Shown here: positions 1 through 9,900 of the stretch, piece by piece
Layout of the letters: each line of letters opens with the position of its first letter
Position numbering within the stretch: position 1 is the stretch's first letter
Origin: a virus
Strand: one strand, 5' to 3'
Length of the DNA: 24,360 bases
Virus record (IMG/VR): IMGVR_UViG_3300034407_000002
Coordinates: 1-24,360 of that record
Program-made: the position numbers and the translations under genes
The notes under the pieces: model-generated
What the model saw: only the letters and a program-made list of their open reading frames with translations
Database searches by the model: none
What the model was told of the DNA's origin: nothing

Positions 1-155
1 ATTGAGCCTGTAGTTGCAAGCATAATGCTTTCCATTCGTTTGACGCGACCAAACAAATCTTTGAATTGGATCTTCATTTCAGTTTGAATTGCAATTACTT
101 GCTTCTCCATGTTGTCGATCCGTTCATGCGCTGATGCTACTGTTCTTTTATCCAT
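1..155 (-). CDS. Short coiled-coil protein, 3' end outside window
   Basis: Only the first 51 codons are visible; the gene runs off the left edge. The peptide starts MDKRTVASAHERIDNMEKQV and is charged and helix-forming, with hydrophobic residues spaced as in an amphipathic or coiled-coil helix. An AAGG ribosome site lies 8 nt before the ATG, and the start is 14 nt after the stop of the tail-chaperone-like gene, so it belongs to the same operon. Small proteins of this shape at the end of a tail module often precede lysis genes, for example XhlA-like proteins with a C-terminal membrane helix. The part that would show a membrane segment is missing, so no function is assigned. It was found by reading the minus strand directly. 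Confidence 0.7.
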   Translation of the reverse strand, partial: MDKRTVASAHERIDNMEKQVIAIQTEMKIQFKDLFGRVKRMESIMLATTGS

Positions 156-169
156 TGTATTTACCTTAG

Positions 170-586
170 TTACTCAGGCTTAGTCGGCCAAGTGATGTCA
201 TGTGGAAAGCCAGCTTGATCTGTGACATTCAGCAAGTCAGTGCGATACTGTGTCCACTCAGCTTGTTTAGCTGCGGTGAGGTCTGCCCAGCGGAGGGCGT
301 TAGACACAATAGGATCAACCTCTGTAACCAAACGCCTGTCACGCTTTTCACGAACCTCTGCGGCTGCGTCTGCATCTAGCTCTGCCTGTGTGGGCGGAAC
401 ATATGCTGCGAAGTCATCACCGATCAAAGCCATGACTGCATCATTGTCAATCGTGGTGTCAGTGTCATAGTCAGTCAGCAGATAGGGTATCCAGCCGTAC
501 TCTGGATGATTAATCTCTACATCCATGATTGTGTTTGCTGCGTTCTTTGACTGTGCGTTACGCACCTCTGTAATTGTAATACTCAT
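170..586 (-). CDS. Probable phage tail assembly chaperone
   Basis: This 138-aa acidic protein resembles the phage tail assembly chaperone group found next to fibre genes. An Ala/Asp-rich linker (about residues 65-80) is followed by a basic patch, EKRDRRL. The C-terminal half then reads RWADLTAAKQAEWTQYR ... GFPHDITWPTKP, the usual pattern of a Trp-containing helix, a YR pair and a final Gly-Phe-Pro/Trp-Pro motif. Family members help fold or attach fibre or tail proteins and are usually not major virion parts. Its ATG lies 1 nt after the stop of the preceding gene, with an AAGGA site 9 nt upstream inside that gene, which suggests translational coupling. The family is recognised from the motif pattern; the exact client protein is inferred. 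Confidence 0.75.
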   Translation of the reverse strand: MSITITEVRNAQSKNAANTIMDVEINHPEYGWIPYLLTDYDTDTTIDNDAVMALIGDDFAAYVPPTQAELDADAAAEVREKRDRRLVTEVDPIVSNALRWADLTAAKQAEWTQYRTDLLNVTDQAGFPHDITWPTKPE

Positions 587-587
587 A

Positions 588-974
588 TCAAGAAATCCTT
601 ACCCACATACCTGTTGCACCGTAGCTAGTACCACTGGTACTTTGATTAGTAGAGCCGTTCATGGACCGCCAAGTACCTGACATTGTAACAGTATAATCAG
701 TATTGACCCAAGCCGAAGGCGAACGGTAGGCAAGCGAACCCAATGTATTACTAGTCGACCTCAAGCCGCTGGCCGTAGTGTTTGCTGGATAGTTAGAGTT
801 GTTTTGAGGACGACCCCATGTATAGGTGCCGACAGCGCCGAATGTTGTACTAGCACCAGCAGAAATATTCCCGCTCCCAACAATAGATGTGCCATTTACC
901 GTTCTTAAACCGCCTACGTTTGACAGGTTCCTACTGTCATCAATAACCGTAGTACCATTAACTTTAATCGCCAT
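588..974 (-). CDS. Small tail/adhesin-like protein
   Basis: This 128-aa protein is rich in Gly, Ser, Thr and Asn. It opens with MAIKVNGTTVIDDSRNLSNV, an opening I associate with tail fibre and baseplate-type proteins of marine phages, and it ends with a Trp-rich stretch (GTWRSMNGS ... GATGMWVRIS) typical of a beta-rich fibre tip. There is no signal peptide or membrane helix. An AAGGA site sits 8 nt before the ATG. It lies between a small conserved tail-region gene and the tail chaperone-like gene, so a role as an accessory fibre or host-contact protein is the best guess. Composition and context support a tail role; the specific function is not shown. Confidence 0.6.
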   Translation of the reverse strand: MAIKVNGTTVIDDSRNLSNVGGLRTVNGTSIVGSGNISAGASTTFGAVGTYTWGRPQNNSNYPANTTASGLRSTSNTLGSLAYRSPSAWVNTDYTVTMSGTWRSMNGSTNQSTSGTSYGATGMWVRIS

Positions 975-1004
975 CTTCGTGTTCCTTCACTATTAGCATT
1001 TAGA

Positions 1005-1307
1005 TTACCAAGGAACCCCAGCGGTAGTCGTTGGGTTCAACTCAGCGTTGATCTGATCTGTAATGCTTGCTTCAACATCTGTACGCACGACAGTATTCCA
1101 AACCCAAGCAAGCACGTTGGCTTGCGTTAAGTCAGCAAATGCAATGAAGTCAGAAGCAGATGCGTCCGGTGTCCATGAGGTTGTCCCGTATGAGGAAGCA
1201 GTAGCCTCCCCATCAACACCCTCGCAGCGCCAGTGTGCTACTGTCACACCGCCATCTGCTGTATTGCGCTCAAGATTTTCGATAGTCCATGTGTGTGTTA
1301 CAGCCAT
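1005..1307 (-). CDS. Conserved small tail-region protein (DUF7936-like)
   Basis: This 100-aa protein starts MAVTHTWTIENLERNTADGG. Its N-terminal half looks beta-rich (WTIENLER, TVAHWRCEG), and a C-terminal amphipathic helix holds the pattern LTQANVLAWVWNTV. Proteins with this TWTIENLER opening and WRCEG motif are common hypothetical proteins beside tail fibre genes in cyanophages and other marine phages; I recall the family as DUF7936 but could not check it. Its strong ribosome site AGGAG lies inside the last codons of the fibre gene, and its ATG is 2 nt after the fibre stop, so it is probably translated together with the fibre. Function is unknown; a structural or fibre-accessory role is inferred from position. 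Confidence 0.65.
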   Translation of the reverse strand: MAVTHTWTIENLERNTADGGVTVAHWRCEGVDGEATASSYGTTSWTPDASASDFIAFADLTQANVLAWVWNTVVRTDVEASITDQINAELNPTTTAGVPW

Positions 1308-1309
1308 AG

Positions 1310-4300
1310 TTACTCTCCTAGTTTAGCTTTAAGCTCGTCAATCTGAGCCTGTTGTTCCTTGATTGCTTCGATAAGAACAGCGACCATGTTGCCGTACTTA
1401 ACTGACTTGATACCTTCGTCATTGGTGCTGACTACATCCGGCAGAACTGCTTCCACCTCCTGAGCAATGACACCTATCTCTGAGCCACCATTCTCTAGCC
1501 AATCGAATGACACACCACGCAGGGACTTAACGGCATCCAGTGAGCCGCTGAGTGTCTCTACGTTAGTCTTGAGCGTGGCGTCTGAGGTGGTGTTGAAGTT
1601 GGCTGCGTTTACTGTGCCAGAGAAGTAAGCGTCTTTGAAGCGTTGGCTTGATATACCTAAGTCGATGGCAGCATCTCTTGCGCTGTTCGTTGAGGGATTG
1701 GCTGGGATTATTGCGTCTGAGGGTGTGTAAAACCTCAACCCCGTGTCACTAGAACCCATCTCCATGTAACCGTTTGCAGTCCCAATACTCCCCACCGTGG
1801 AGCCGTTTTTGCGGAACAATGCAATGTCACCGTCAGTACCTGTACGGTTTAAGATCATTGCTTCGTTATCTTGACGAGCCACTGATAAAAGATTGATTGA
1901 CCCTCTTACAGAAAAGCCTCCGCCAGAAGTTAAATTATGAGGCGTTGAGTTAGTAGTCCCCACCAACAGATTACCGCTGCTGTCGATGCGCATACGTTCT
2001 GCGTTTGCGGTCATGTCTTTAAACTCAAACTGACCGTCATTGCTGCTTATATTTGTGCCAATCTTGTATCGTTTTGCAGAGCCACCTTTATCATCAAAAT
2101 CAATAGAACTTTCAGTGAGGCTATCTATTTTGAGGGTGGTGGGGGTTCCACCACTGTCTAGAGTAAGGGTTGTTGTAGGCGAACTCGTGCCAATCCCGAC
2201 ATTACCGCCAAACGGCTGTAGACTAAGAGGTAAAGCACTACCCAATGTTCGGGTTGCAGCAATACCAATTGCATCATTTGCAGAAGCTACATACCCCGTG
2301 TAAAGGCCATAATCGTTTCCATGATCAACAACAAAACTTGCAGAAGCATTTGCAATAAGACCTGCATTGTTTGTTGGGGTTGAGATGCTACCACCCTTGG
2401 ACTGTAACTTAGTAGTAGGGCTTGTAGTACCAATACCCAACGACTCAGCACTCGCATCCCAGAAGAACTTAGGCGTAGTGCCTGTGTCCTCGTAGAAGCT
2501 GATGTCGCCGCCGCCAGTAATTTTCATATGAGTTTTTGGAGTTGCGGATGTGTTGGTTCTAAACTCAAAAGTCGATGCAGTGGAACCATAGGTATTATCA
2601 AATATAAACCTTGTGTTACTATCTGCTGCATATGAAATCAAACCTTGGTATGCGGAAGTTTGTCCTAATTCTATCGCCCCAGATCCGGTGTTGGCGCCAA
2701 CAACAGACCAGCCGCTAAACTTGCCTTGGGTATCCCCAGTTAAAACAGAAGTCAGCCCATCGCTGGTCAAAGTACCCGTGATGTCCAGATTGCCAGTCAT
2801 AGTATCGCCAGTCACAGCAACAAAGTCTGTGGCAGCAGAAGTGGCAGCAGTACCAAGGCCAAGGTTAGTCCGGCCAGCAGAAGCAGAGGCTAAGTCAGAC
2901 AGGTTGTTGTTAACCAGCAAAGCACCCGAAAGAGAGGCATAAGCAGCAAGCCATTGGCTGCCGTCATACACCTTCATCACATCGTCAGTCGTATTAAAAT
3001 ACAATGCTCCAGAAACTAAAGGGTTCCCGTCATTGTCTACCGTAGGATCGGAAGCCTTAGCTCCAAGATAACGATCATCGAAGTTATCCAGCGCAGCAAG
3101 AGCAGCGTCCTTAGCAGCCTCAGATGCAGAAGCAGAGTTTGCACTAGCCGTGGCCGATGCAGCCGCTTCTCCGGCTTTGGTCGTGGCTATCCCGGCCTGT
3201 GTCGTCGCCGTTGCGGCCGAGGAAGCCGCGTTAGTTTCGCTTGCCGAAGCGTTAGATTCGCTTGTGGATGCAGATGCAGCACTAGCAGCAGCATTAGTCT
3301 CAGCAGTTTCAGCATTGGTCTCAGCCGTTTCAGCAGCGGCCTGGGCGGCAACAGAAGCAACCCTAGATGTTTCACTAGCTGTGGCGCTGTTGGCGCTATT
3401 GGTGGCGCTAGTAGCAGCAGCATTTTTACTGGCCAAAGCAGATGCAGCATTTGCACTCGCGTTTTGAATGTCAGTAATATTGGTTGCGTTTGTATTGATG
3501 GATGCAATGTTTGTTGCGTTTGTGTTTACATTGGCAATGTCTGTGGCAACAGTATTTACATTCGAGATAGATCCAGCGACCGCGCCAATATCAGCGCCAT
3601 CAGCGGCGACCGTATTAATGTTTGATGTGTTACCGGCAACCGTAGTTACATTTGCGCTTATACCAGAAACAGTTGTGACATCAGAATCTATACCGGCGAC
3701 CGTGTTGATGTTTGCAGAGTTTCCAGCAACGGAGTTAATATTAGTCGTATTGCCAGCAACAGTTGTCACGTTTCCAGAGATACCGGAAACAGTGGTCACA
3801 TCTGTGCGGATCGTATTGACGTTTGTAATCGCGTCAGTTGCAACCGTACCATCCTGGATCTCTGCCAGCGTCTTAATATCAGCAGAGATATTTGCTAGTG
3901 AATCGACATCAGCAATATCTGGACCTGGCTCTGGGTCGCCTGTAGTTGCGTTGAAGCCAAGAACCGTCCCCTTACGAGCATCCTTGAGTGGCAGCTCCAG
4001 GTCAGTGAACACATCACCAGGGTTCACAAACAGGCCACGACCAAGCTTCTCATCAAGCTGTTGGGTCATAATCACGTTACTGTCTAGCTGTTCGTTTAAG
4101 CTAGAAGCCAGAAGATCCCCGGCTGTAACAAAGTCTGTGGTCCGTGAAAGCTCACGACCACCAATGATTGTAAGAACGTCAGATGCTATGAGAGCGACCG
4201 CAAGGGTGATAGACCCCGTTCCATTCGCGTTAATACTGACCGTGTAATCAGTAGTAAGCGTTAGCTCCGTAGTCCCCTTGAAGACTGCGATATCACCATC

Positions 4301-4396
4301 GACCAAGATGTTGAACGTAAAGGCATATGGACCGGTTCCGGTATTGCCTGTGAACTGAACCCGGCGGGTTACTGGATTAATTGCGATATCACTCAT
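1310..4396 (-). CDS. Tail fibre with C-terminal S74 self-cleaving chaperone
   Basis: This 1028-aa protein should form the trimeric host-binding fibre. Residues 1-150 resemble the T7 gp17 N-terminal region that docks on the tail (NPVTRRVQFTGN, then a YAFTFNI strand). Residues 190-312 form a heptad-like shaft with Val/Ile at regular spacing (INTVAG, NVTTVAG), and 313-438 are Ala/Ser/Thr-rich. Residues 440-480 hold a linker with GALYFNTTDDVMKVYDG, common in phage fibres. Residues 500-930 are beta-rich with repeated LGIGTTSP/VGIGTSSP motifs. Residues 936-1028 match the peptidase S74 intramolecular chaperone, with SDATLK placing the expected catalytic pair at Ser938 and Lys943. A coiled coil (IKEQQAQIDELKAKL) closes it. 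Known S74 domains cut themselves off before the serine after trimerisation. The receptor cannot be predicted. Confidence 0.9.
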   Translation of the reverse strand: MSDIAINPVTRRVQFTGNTGTGPYAFTFNILVDGDIAVFKGTTELTLTTDYTVSINANGTGSITLAVALIASDVLTIIGGRELSRTTDFVTAGDLLASSLNEQLDSNVIMTQQLDEKLGRGLFVNPGDVFTDLELPLKDARKGTVLGFNATTGDPEPGPDIADVDSLANISADIKTLAEIQDGTVATDAITNVNTIRTDVTTVSGISGNVTTVAGNTTNINSVAGNSANINTVAGIDSDVTTVSGISANVTTVAGNTSNINTVAADGADIGAVAGSISNVNTVATDIANVNTNATNIASINTNATNITDIQNASANAASALASKNAAATSATNSANSATASETSRVASVAAQAAAETAETNAETAETNAAASAASASTSESNASASETNAASSAATATTQAGIATTKAGEAAASATASANSASASEAAKDAALAALDNFDDRYLGAKASDPTVDNDGNPLVSGALYFNTTDDVMKVYDGSQWLAAYASLSGALLVNNNLSDLASASAGRTNLGLGTAATSAATDFVAVTGDTMTGNLDITGTLTSDGLTSVLTGDTQGKFSGWSVVGANTGSGAIELGQTSAYQGLISYAADSNTRFIFDNTYGSTASTFEFRTNTSATPKTHMKITGGGDISFYEDTGTTPKFFWDASAESLGIGTTSPTTKLQSKGGSISTPTNNAGLIANASASFVVDHGNDYGLYTGYVASANDAIGIAATRTLGSALPLSLQPFGGNVGIGTSSPTTTLTLDSGGTPTTLKIDSLTESSIDFDDKGGSAKRYKIGTNISSNDGQFEFKDMTANAERMRIDSSGNLLVGTTNSTPHNLTSGGGFSVRGSINLLSVARQDNEAMILNRTGTDGDIALFRKNGSTVGSIGTANGYMEMGSSDTGLRFYTPSDAIIPANPSTNSARDAAIDLGISSQRFKDAYFSGTVNAANFNTTSDATLKTNVETLSGSLDAVKSLRGVSFDWLENGGSEIGVIAQEVEAVLPDVVSTNDEGIKSVKYGNMVAVLIEAIKEQQAQIDELKAKLGE
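3083..3460 (-). repeat. Ala/Ser/Thr-rich low-complexity fibre segment
   Basis: Residues 313-438 of the fibre are almost entirely Ala, Ser, Thr, Asn and Glu, with short repeats such as AETAETNAET and SASTSESNASAS. The skewed codon use leaves both opposite-strand frames open, which explains the spurious plus-strand reading frames here. It is probably a rigid stalk segment. Confidence 0.75.
3461..3829 (-). repeat. Heptad-like repeats in fibre shaft
   Basis: Residues 190-312 of the fibre repeat a short motif (variants of NVTTVAG, NINTVAG, NVNTNAT) with Val or Ile about every 3-4 residues. The DNA shows matching imperfect units such as ACCGTATTAATGTTTG and GTTGTCACGTTTCCAG. The pattern fits a trimeric helical shaft. 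Repeats like this change length easily by recombination. Confidence 0.75.
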
Positions 4397-4442
4397 GTCG
4401 TTTTCCCGTTCCTTTGTTCACTCTATAGCAGATTAGTTCCAT

Positions 4443-6908
4443 TTACTCAAACACGTTTGATAGATCTGGAGATCTTCTTGGCGTCATTTCCCCACGGCTC
4501 CACCAGTGGTTCTGACCATATTCGCGGCGGTATCTAGATTCCAGCCTGCGCTTCTTCGTTTCAAAATCAGGATCAGCCCACTTCTTTCCCTGGTCCAGAA
4601 CCATACGTTCTAAAGCAAGTCGGGAATACCATAGGGATGAACCTGGGGTATAACGTCCAGCAAAGGTAAGGAACTCAGAGGAAACATTCGTGTCCTCTCC
4701 TTTGACAGCTTGTGTAAGATTGCCGATTGTAAGCTTTCTAAAGTCATCTGCAAATCCGACAACAGGACCGGCAAAGGTTTCTGCAAGCCCACGGTCGTAT
4801 CTGTTTACATCTGAGAATAGGAAGTCTCCGTATATACCAAGCCCCCCACCCTGCATGAAAGCTGCGCCCCAAAACTCTGGGCTATCCATTGGCCTTGGAT
4901 CTCGACCCTTGCTCATTTCCTTTAGCTGCATCGCAAGAGCGCCCATTAGCGTAGTGCTGATTAGTAGATCTGCGAAGTAAGTTCCCTTTGTGCCGGTAGT
5001 TGGCTGGGCTAATCCCCGCATGATGTGTGTATTTACCAGGGTAACACCAAACCCCTTATACATGGCAAAGGATCGTGTAAGCTCACCAGCAAGCGTACCT
5101 GGGCGGGTTTCGTCTACCAAAGCAGCACGGCCCCTAATCGATGTGCTGGGGACAGCAAAGTTAGTTTCTGTTTCCACCATTACCAAAAGGCTAGTGGCTA
5201 GATCACGGGCTAGGTCTGATCGTATGTCGGTGCGCGCCTCGATGTCTTCAGCTCTGAGGAATGAAGCACCCTCATATTCATAAAGAGGAGTTGCTCTTAC
5301 AATCTCCCAGCGATCTGCATTAATGTTGTAGTGATCTAATGTTTTACGCATCATCGGATCTAGCTGGTCAAACGTCTTGCCTGCGTTATCTGCAAGATTA
5401 CCCAGGAACTCCATTCCAAACGCCCACTTGCCAGCGTTGGTCCAAGGGGAGAGCAATGAAGCCCTCATCACAAAGTCGGCTACTCGCCTGGTAACTTCTG
5501 GTCCAGATAGGTCTCCCACATAGCGCATCTGAGCGGCAGCGAGAGTTGACCAACCTTCAGCGGTAAGGCCCAACCTGACTGCAAGCTTACCCTTTTCCTC
5601 TAGGGATAGCGGGTTCATAAACTTTAAATAGTTCTGGACCATTTTAGTTTGAGGCAAACCAACCATTGTTCGAGCAATACGGCCAAAATTCATATCAGTT
5701 ATGGCAGAGATAGCAGCAGCACCTAGCTGTGCTGATTGCAATACCTGTCGAATCCCTGCAAAACTGTAAGCTATACGGCTATCAACAGGAGCATTGATGT
5801 TTCCGTTTACGTTTGAGTACAGGGTATCTATGGCTGTACTCGACCTACGAGCAGCATTTTCTGCGGCTTGATCTCCAGCAGCATCCTTCTGCAAAGTCTG
5901 TTTTACAAAATTCACAGTGGCATTTGGGTTAGGTCCAAGAACTTCCATCAAAGCAATGTCGCGAGACATCGTATCGATATGGCCCATCATCGCATCAAAA
6001 GCATTTGGATTGCCAAATTTCTCTTGGTACTCCATCCAGGCATCTGCATTTTTAAATACAAAGAATCGATGGTCCTGATTGCGCAACGCAAGCGACTTGT
6101 TTCCAACCATAGATCCAGGCTTCAGTTTGTTAAAGCCATCTGTAACTATAGTTTCGTGAGCATCTCTGAGCGCAATTTCTAATTTCTCAGGAGAAAACTT
6201 TAAACCCGTTTGCTCATCTATCATCTTGTTCAAGTCTAGCCGGGTGCGAATAAACTCATTCCACTCATCATAACTTGATTGACGCACCCTCATTGTGTCG
6301 TGCATCTGAGGCATACCCCAATCAGCTCTTTTAGGAATTGATCCGCCAGCAGCGTTGAACCTGGTGCGCAAATATTCAGCAGAAGCCTTCCAAGCCTGGG
6401 CCATCTCACGGGCAGCAGGACTGTCTGTTGATCCCTCGCTGAACACCTCGCGAACCATATCTTTTAGATCGGCTTTATTCCTTGTCTGTCCAATGACATT
6501 ACGCCGAAACGTAGCTAAGAAATCATCGAGCTTGCGCGTGGCGCTTCTAGTAACGGCTTGCTGCACCTGGGCAACGCTATTAAATTTAGAGGTTTCGTCC
6601 TGTTCAAACAAAGCTTTTGCGGCGATGCTTTTGTCTGTCCGTCCTGTAATCGTGCGATAATTATTTAGATCGTTGTTGATTCGTTGCCAGGTAACAGCTT
6701 GAAGCATAGCGCGTCTCTTGCGCTCAGTTGCTATCTTCCTTGCAGCGGCAGTTGTTTCCGTAGCAGCCCTAGCTGTCGCGGCAGCAGAACCCATTTGCCT
6801 GTTGTATTTAACCTCAAGCTCGTCAAACAATCCAAGGATCTCATCAGCCTTTTCTTGAGAGATCTGCCCTTCAGCAACACCGTCATTGATACAGTTTTTA
6901 AAAGTCAT
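4443..6908 (-). CDS. Large internal virion protein (821 aa)
   Basis: This 821-aa protein is the last of a run of four probable internal (ejection) proteins and sits just before the fibre gene, the place of gp16 in T7. The N-terminal 250 residues are helical and charged. A stretch about residues 185-205 (RFNAAGGSIPKRADWGMPQ) is one I recognise from large phage virion proteins. Residues 645-698 hold a hydrophobic helix (FADLLISTTLMGALAMQL) followed by KGRDPRPMDSPEFWGAAFM and a GGGLGIYGDF turn, like C-terminal domains of large polyvalent-type phage proteins. No murein transglycosylase or lysozyme motif was seen. It starts in a 4-nt ATGA overlap with the stop of the 1076-aa gene. The likely role is DNA ejection or membrane passage, inferred from position and composition. 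Confidence 0.75.
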   Translation of the reverse strand: MTFKNCINDGVAEGQISQEKADEILGLFDELEVKYNRQMGSAAATARAATETTAAARKIATERKRRAMLQAVTWQRINNDLNNYRTITGRTDKSIAAKALFEQDETSKFNSVAQVQQAVTRSATRKLDDFLATFRRNVIGQTRNKADLKDMVREVFSEGSTDSPAAREMAQAWKASAEYLRTRFNAAGGSIPKRADWGMPQMHDTMRVRQSSYDEWNEFIRTRLDLNKMIDEQTGLKFSPEKLEIALRDAHETIVTDGFNKLKPGSMVGNKSLALRNQDHRFFVFKNADAWMEYQEKFGNPNAFDAMMGHIDTMSRDIALMEVLGPNPNATVNFVKQTLQKDAAGDQAAENAARRSSTAIDTLYSNVNGNINAPVDSRIAYSFAGIRQVLQSAQLGAAAISAITDMNFGRIARTMVGLPQTKMVQNYLKFMNPLSLEEKGKLAVRLGLTAEGWSTLAAAQMRYVGDLSGPEVTRRVADFVMRASLLSPWTNAGKWAFGMEFLGNLADNAGKTFDQLDPMMRKTLDHYNINADRWEIVRATPLYEYEGASFLRAEDIEARTDIRSDLARDLATSLLVMVETETNFAVPSTSIRGRAALVDETRPGTLAGELTRSFAMYKGFGVTLVNTHIMRGLAQPTTGTKGTYFADLLISTTLMGALAMQLKEMSKGRDPRPMDSPEFWGAAFMQGGGLGIYGDFLFSDVNRYDRGLAETFAGPVVGFADDFRKLTIGNLTQAVKGEDTNVSSEFLTFAGRYTPGSSLWYSRLALERMVLDQGKKWADPDFETKKRRLESRYRREYGQNHWWSRGEMTPRRSPDLSNVFE

Positions 6909-9900
6909 ATTGTGCAGAACTCCAATCGAGCAATCATTGCATCCTCGCTATCCATCTCACTTTTAAGATCTCGCAGCGTCACAGTAGTGGATTCAACCAA
7001 GCCAGTTTCTTCATTAAGCCGCTGCCCAATTGGAACTTCAAGATCCATGTCTGCGTCAGCTAAAGCTTCTGTTTGGATAAGATCCTCTGCACCCTCGCGC
7101 TCTGCGCTTCTGATAGCGTCTGGTCTTGTTCGTCCACCCGGAGGTACATCGAAGCTAGATCCGAGTAACGGGTTTTCTCCTGAGATTTCTCTGACGGTTT
7201 TAGGTTCATTGAAGCCACCGTTGTTGTCAATTTCTGCATAGCCATCTGCCACGCCCTCCTGTTTTAATGTTTTGTAAGTAGCTGAAGGATTAGACCCAAC
7301 CCGATCAAGGTACTCTGGGGGAATAATTCTTCCGGTAGACACAAATCGCCGGATCATACGTTGAAAAGCGTTCTCAGGATTTACGTCCATATTTACAAGA
7401 CGAACTTTGTAACCCTTATTCTTATATAGCGATATCACATCACGAATACTAGAGGCTGAATGACCTACTTTTGGCAGCACAATATTTGTGCCACGCTCTA
7501 TCATTAATGCTTGCAATTCTTTTGCTAAATTAGAGCTTTCCTCATGCACAGCAGAAGCCCCAACGCCACCTTCATATTCTGGCAAAGTCTTTTTGATCTC
7601 GTCACTATCGAGGATTGCAGACCTGTTAGATATGGCTAACTCATTTGCTATGGTGCTTTTACCAGCAGCCGGGGGACCAAGAACTATAGTAAGTTCTTTG
7701 TTTGCCAATACTGGCTCAACATCTAAATTTAACTCTTTAAATGCCAAAGCTTCAGCGTCACGCTCGAACCGAAGCATAGCTTCATCCGTAGAAACAACAT
7801 CCTCACCGTTTATTTTGTAGACGCGAGAATTGTGCCAATCATCTGAATCATAGCCATCAATCTTAACGGTATCTGGCCTAGACGCAATTTCATCTAAGGC
7901 CGACAAAACAGATGGATGATTGTCTATCTGTTCTCTCGTTGGGTTCTGGTCCAGCAATCTGCTGAGATCTTGCAAGCTACCAGGCTCAATCTCATCAGCA
8001 CCAAACATATCGGCAATAAGCTGATCTGCCTGCCGTTCCGAAGCTACGCCTGACGGCTCATCGAATCCTTCGAGGGCTGGCTCGTCTGTAACTTGAGATC
8101 TAGTGATCTCCGGCGCACCATCGACAGCGCGTCCAATGTCGCCAGTAGATACGCGGTCGAAGTCGCCCGATTCAATTGCTCCTCTGACAGCATCGAGGAA
8201 TCCACCTGTTGCTGCGACATAGCTGTTTGTGTCTCTGGCTGTTCTTGCTGCATCATTGAGGGCGTCTGAGAGCGGCCCTTTGCGGTTTGCAAGCGTTTGG
8301 AGGAGCGCGATCGTTTGGGCATCTGTATTCGCCTTTCTTTGGTTTACGTCCTTTACAAGAACATTTCCTTCTGCCTCTAATCTCTCAGAGTTTCTTACAA
8401 GGGTTTCAAATGCTGCCTTGTCACGGCGCAATTCTTTATAAGCCCGGTCCAGAACTTTAGCACGTTCCACATAAAGGCTTTCAGTTACCAGCTCTTCACC
8501 AAACAATGAGATCTGTTCTACCTGGTCGGCATCTGATTCGCGTACCTGACGAACAATAGCCTCTGCCTGGAAAGCATTGCTGGGATCTGCCTTAGCCAAA
8601 ACCTCAATAGCTGCGTCCTGGAGACCTTCATCATCGATCAGCCGACCCACAATCGCACCGTAGTTTGGCGGCACAACTCCGTTTACAACAGCACCAAACG
8701 CAGTATCACTTAGGCCCATCATGTCCCTGGCTTGCCGTACAAGCTCAGAACGTGGCGGAAGCTCAGATATGCGACTAGGATCTACCCTGAGAACCTTTGC
8801 TGCGTCTATGGACGTTCCTGTGCCTTCTGCGATGTTCTTCATTGCCGCGATTACACGGGCCTCTGGTGGCGTTATGCCATCTGTCTCACGAAGCTTGTAA
8901 GCAAATACCCGGATATCCTGAGAAGGATCTTGTGAACGTATGCGCTTTGCCAAACCAAGGCGCTGGTGTCCATCTGCAATAGCCATCCGGCCATCAGCAT
9001 ATTCATAAACAGTAACAGTACCGGCCTTGTACTTATCCCAGGTAGTAATCCCCTGGAGACGCTCAGTCACACCGAACTCATCTCCGCCCTCTTTAAACTG
9101 GAATGTCTTGGCATCCACCTCAATATCCATTGGGTCAAGATCGTAAATGACGCCATCTAGGTTATCTACCGATCTTTGCGCAGCCTGGGGACTAATTGGC
9201 GAAGTTGGCTCACTTGGAATGCGAGGTATTTCGCCCTGCCGTACAGCAGCACTAGCATCTGACAGTCGTGCCTCATGTTCAAATTCAGCCTCAATGCTGT
9301 TAGGAGACTGTAAAGGGTTCGAGGATTCAATGTCAGCTTGGTTGTCTAACGCATCAACTATAGCTTGGTCTTCTATATCCAAAGGCTTTTGCAATTTGTT
9401 CTTGAGAACATTCCAGCCTTTGAGACCCTGCTCTCCGGTCATTCTTATAGCTGCACCAGCAGCAGGCATAGCCGCGCCGAATGCAGCTTGCATACCTACG
9501 TTTTTAATAAAGTCCTCATAACTGTACTCTAATCCAAGTTCGTCATACCATTCCTTAACATCAAGCTCTGTTATAGCACCAGCACCAGCGTTCACAGCCG
9601 CGCTTTGCGCTATGTTTTTCCAAAGAGTTTTGGACCAACCTCCAAATGGCATCGTGTAAAGTGTGACAGGATCTCCAAATCCAGTACCCATTCCTCCAAC
9701 GAATCTTGCTGCACCCCTGATAAAGCCAGGGTTATTTCTTACAAGCTCCGCCATTTCCGCTTCTTTGTTTTCAACAAAGCTTTTCATGGTATCGTCTAAG
9801 AATTGAGGGTTTACTTTTTTCAGTTCAACGGGAAGCCAATCGCTATTCTGTTCAATATAAGAATAGATCTCTTCGGTCTTTGCTCTGTATCTTGTAGGCG

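Noticed and set aside
588-974. Diversity-generating retroelement variable region
   Set aside because: The Bbp19-like gene recalls BPP-1, so this was considered. No reverse transcriptase or template repeat is visible in the window.
3468-4247. 259-aa plus-strand frame opposite the fibre
   Set aside because: It mirrors the repetitive heptad/Ala-rich codons of the fibre, is unusually hydrophobic and Val/Ser-rich, and has no supporting context.
6684-7241. 185-aa plus-strand frame
   Set aside because: It lies fully opposite two well-supported internal virion genes and has no recognisable motif.
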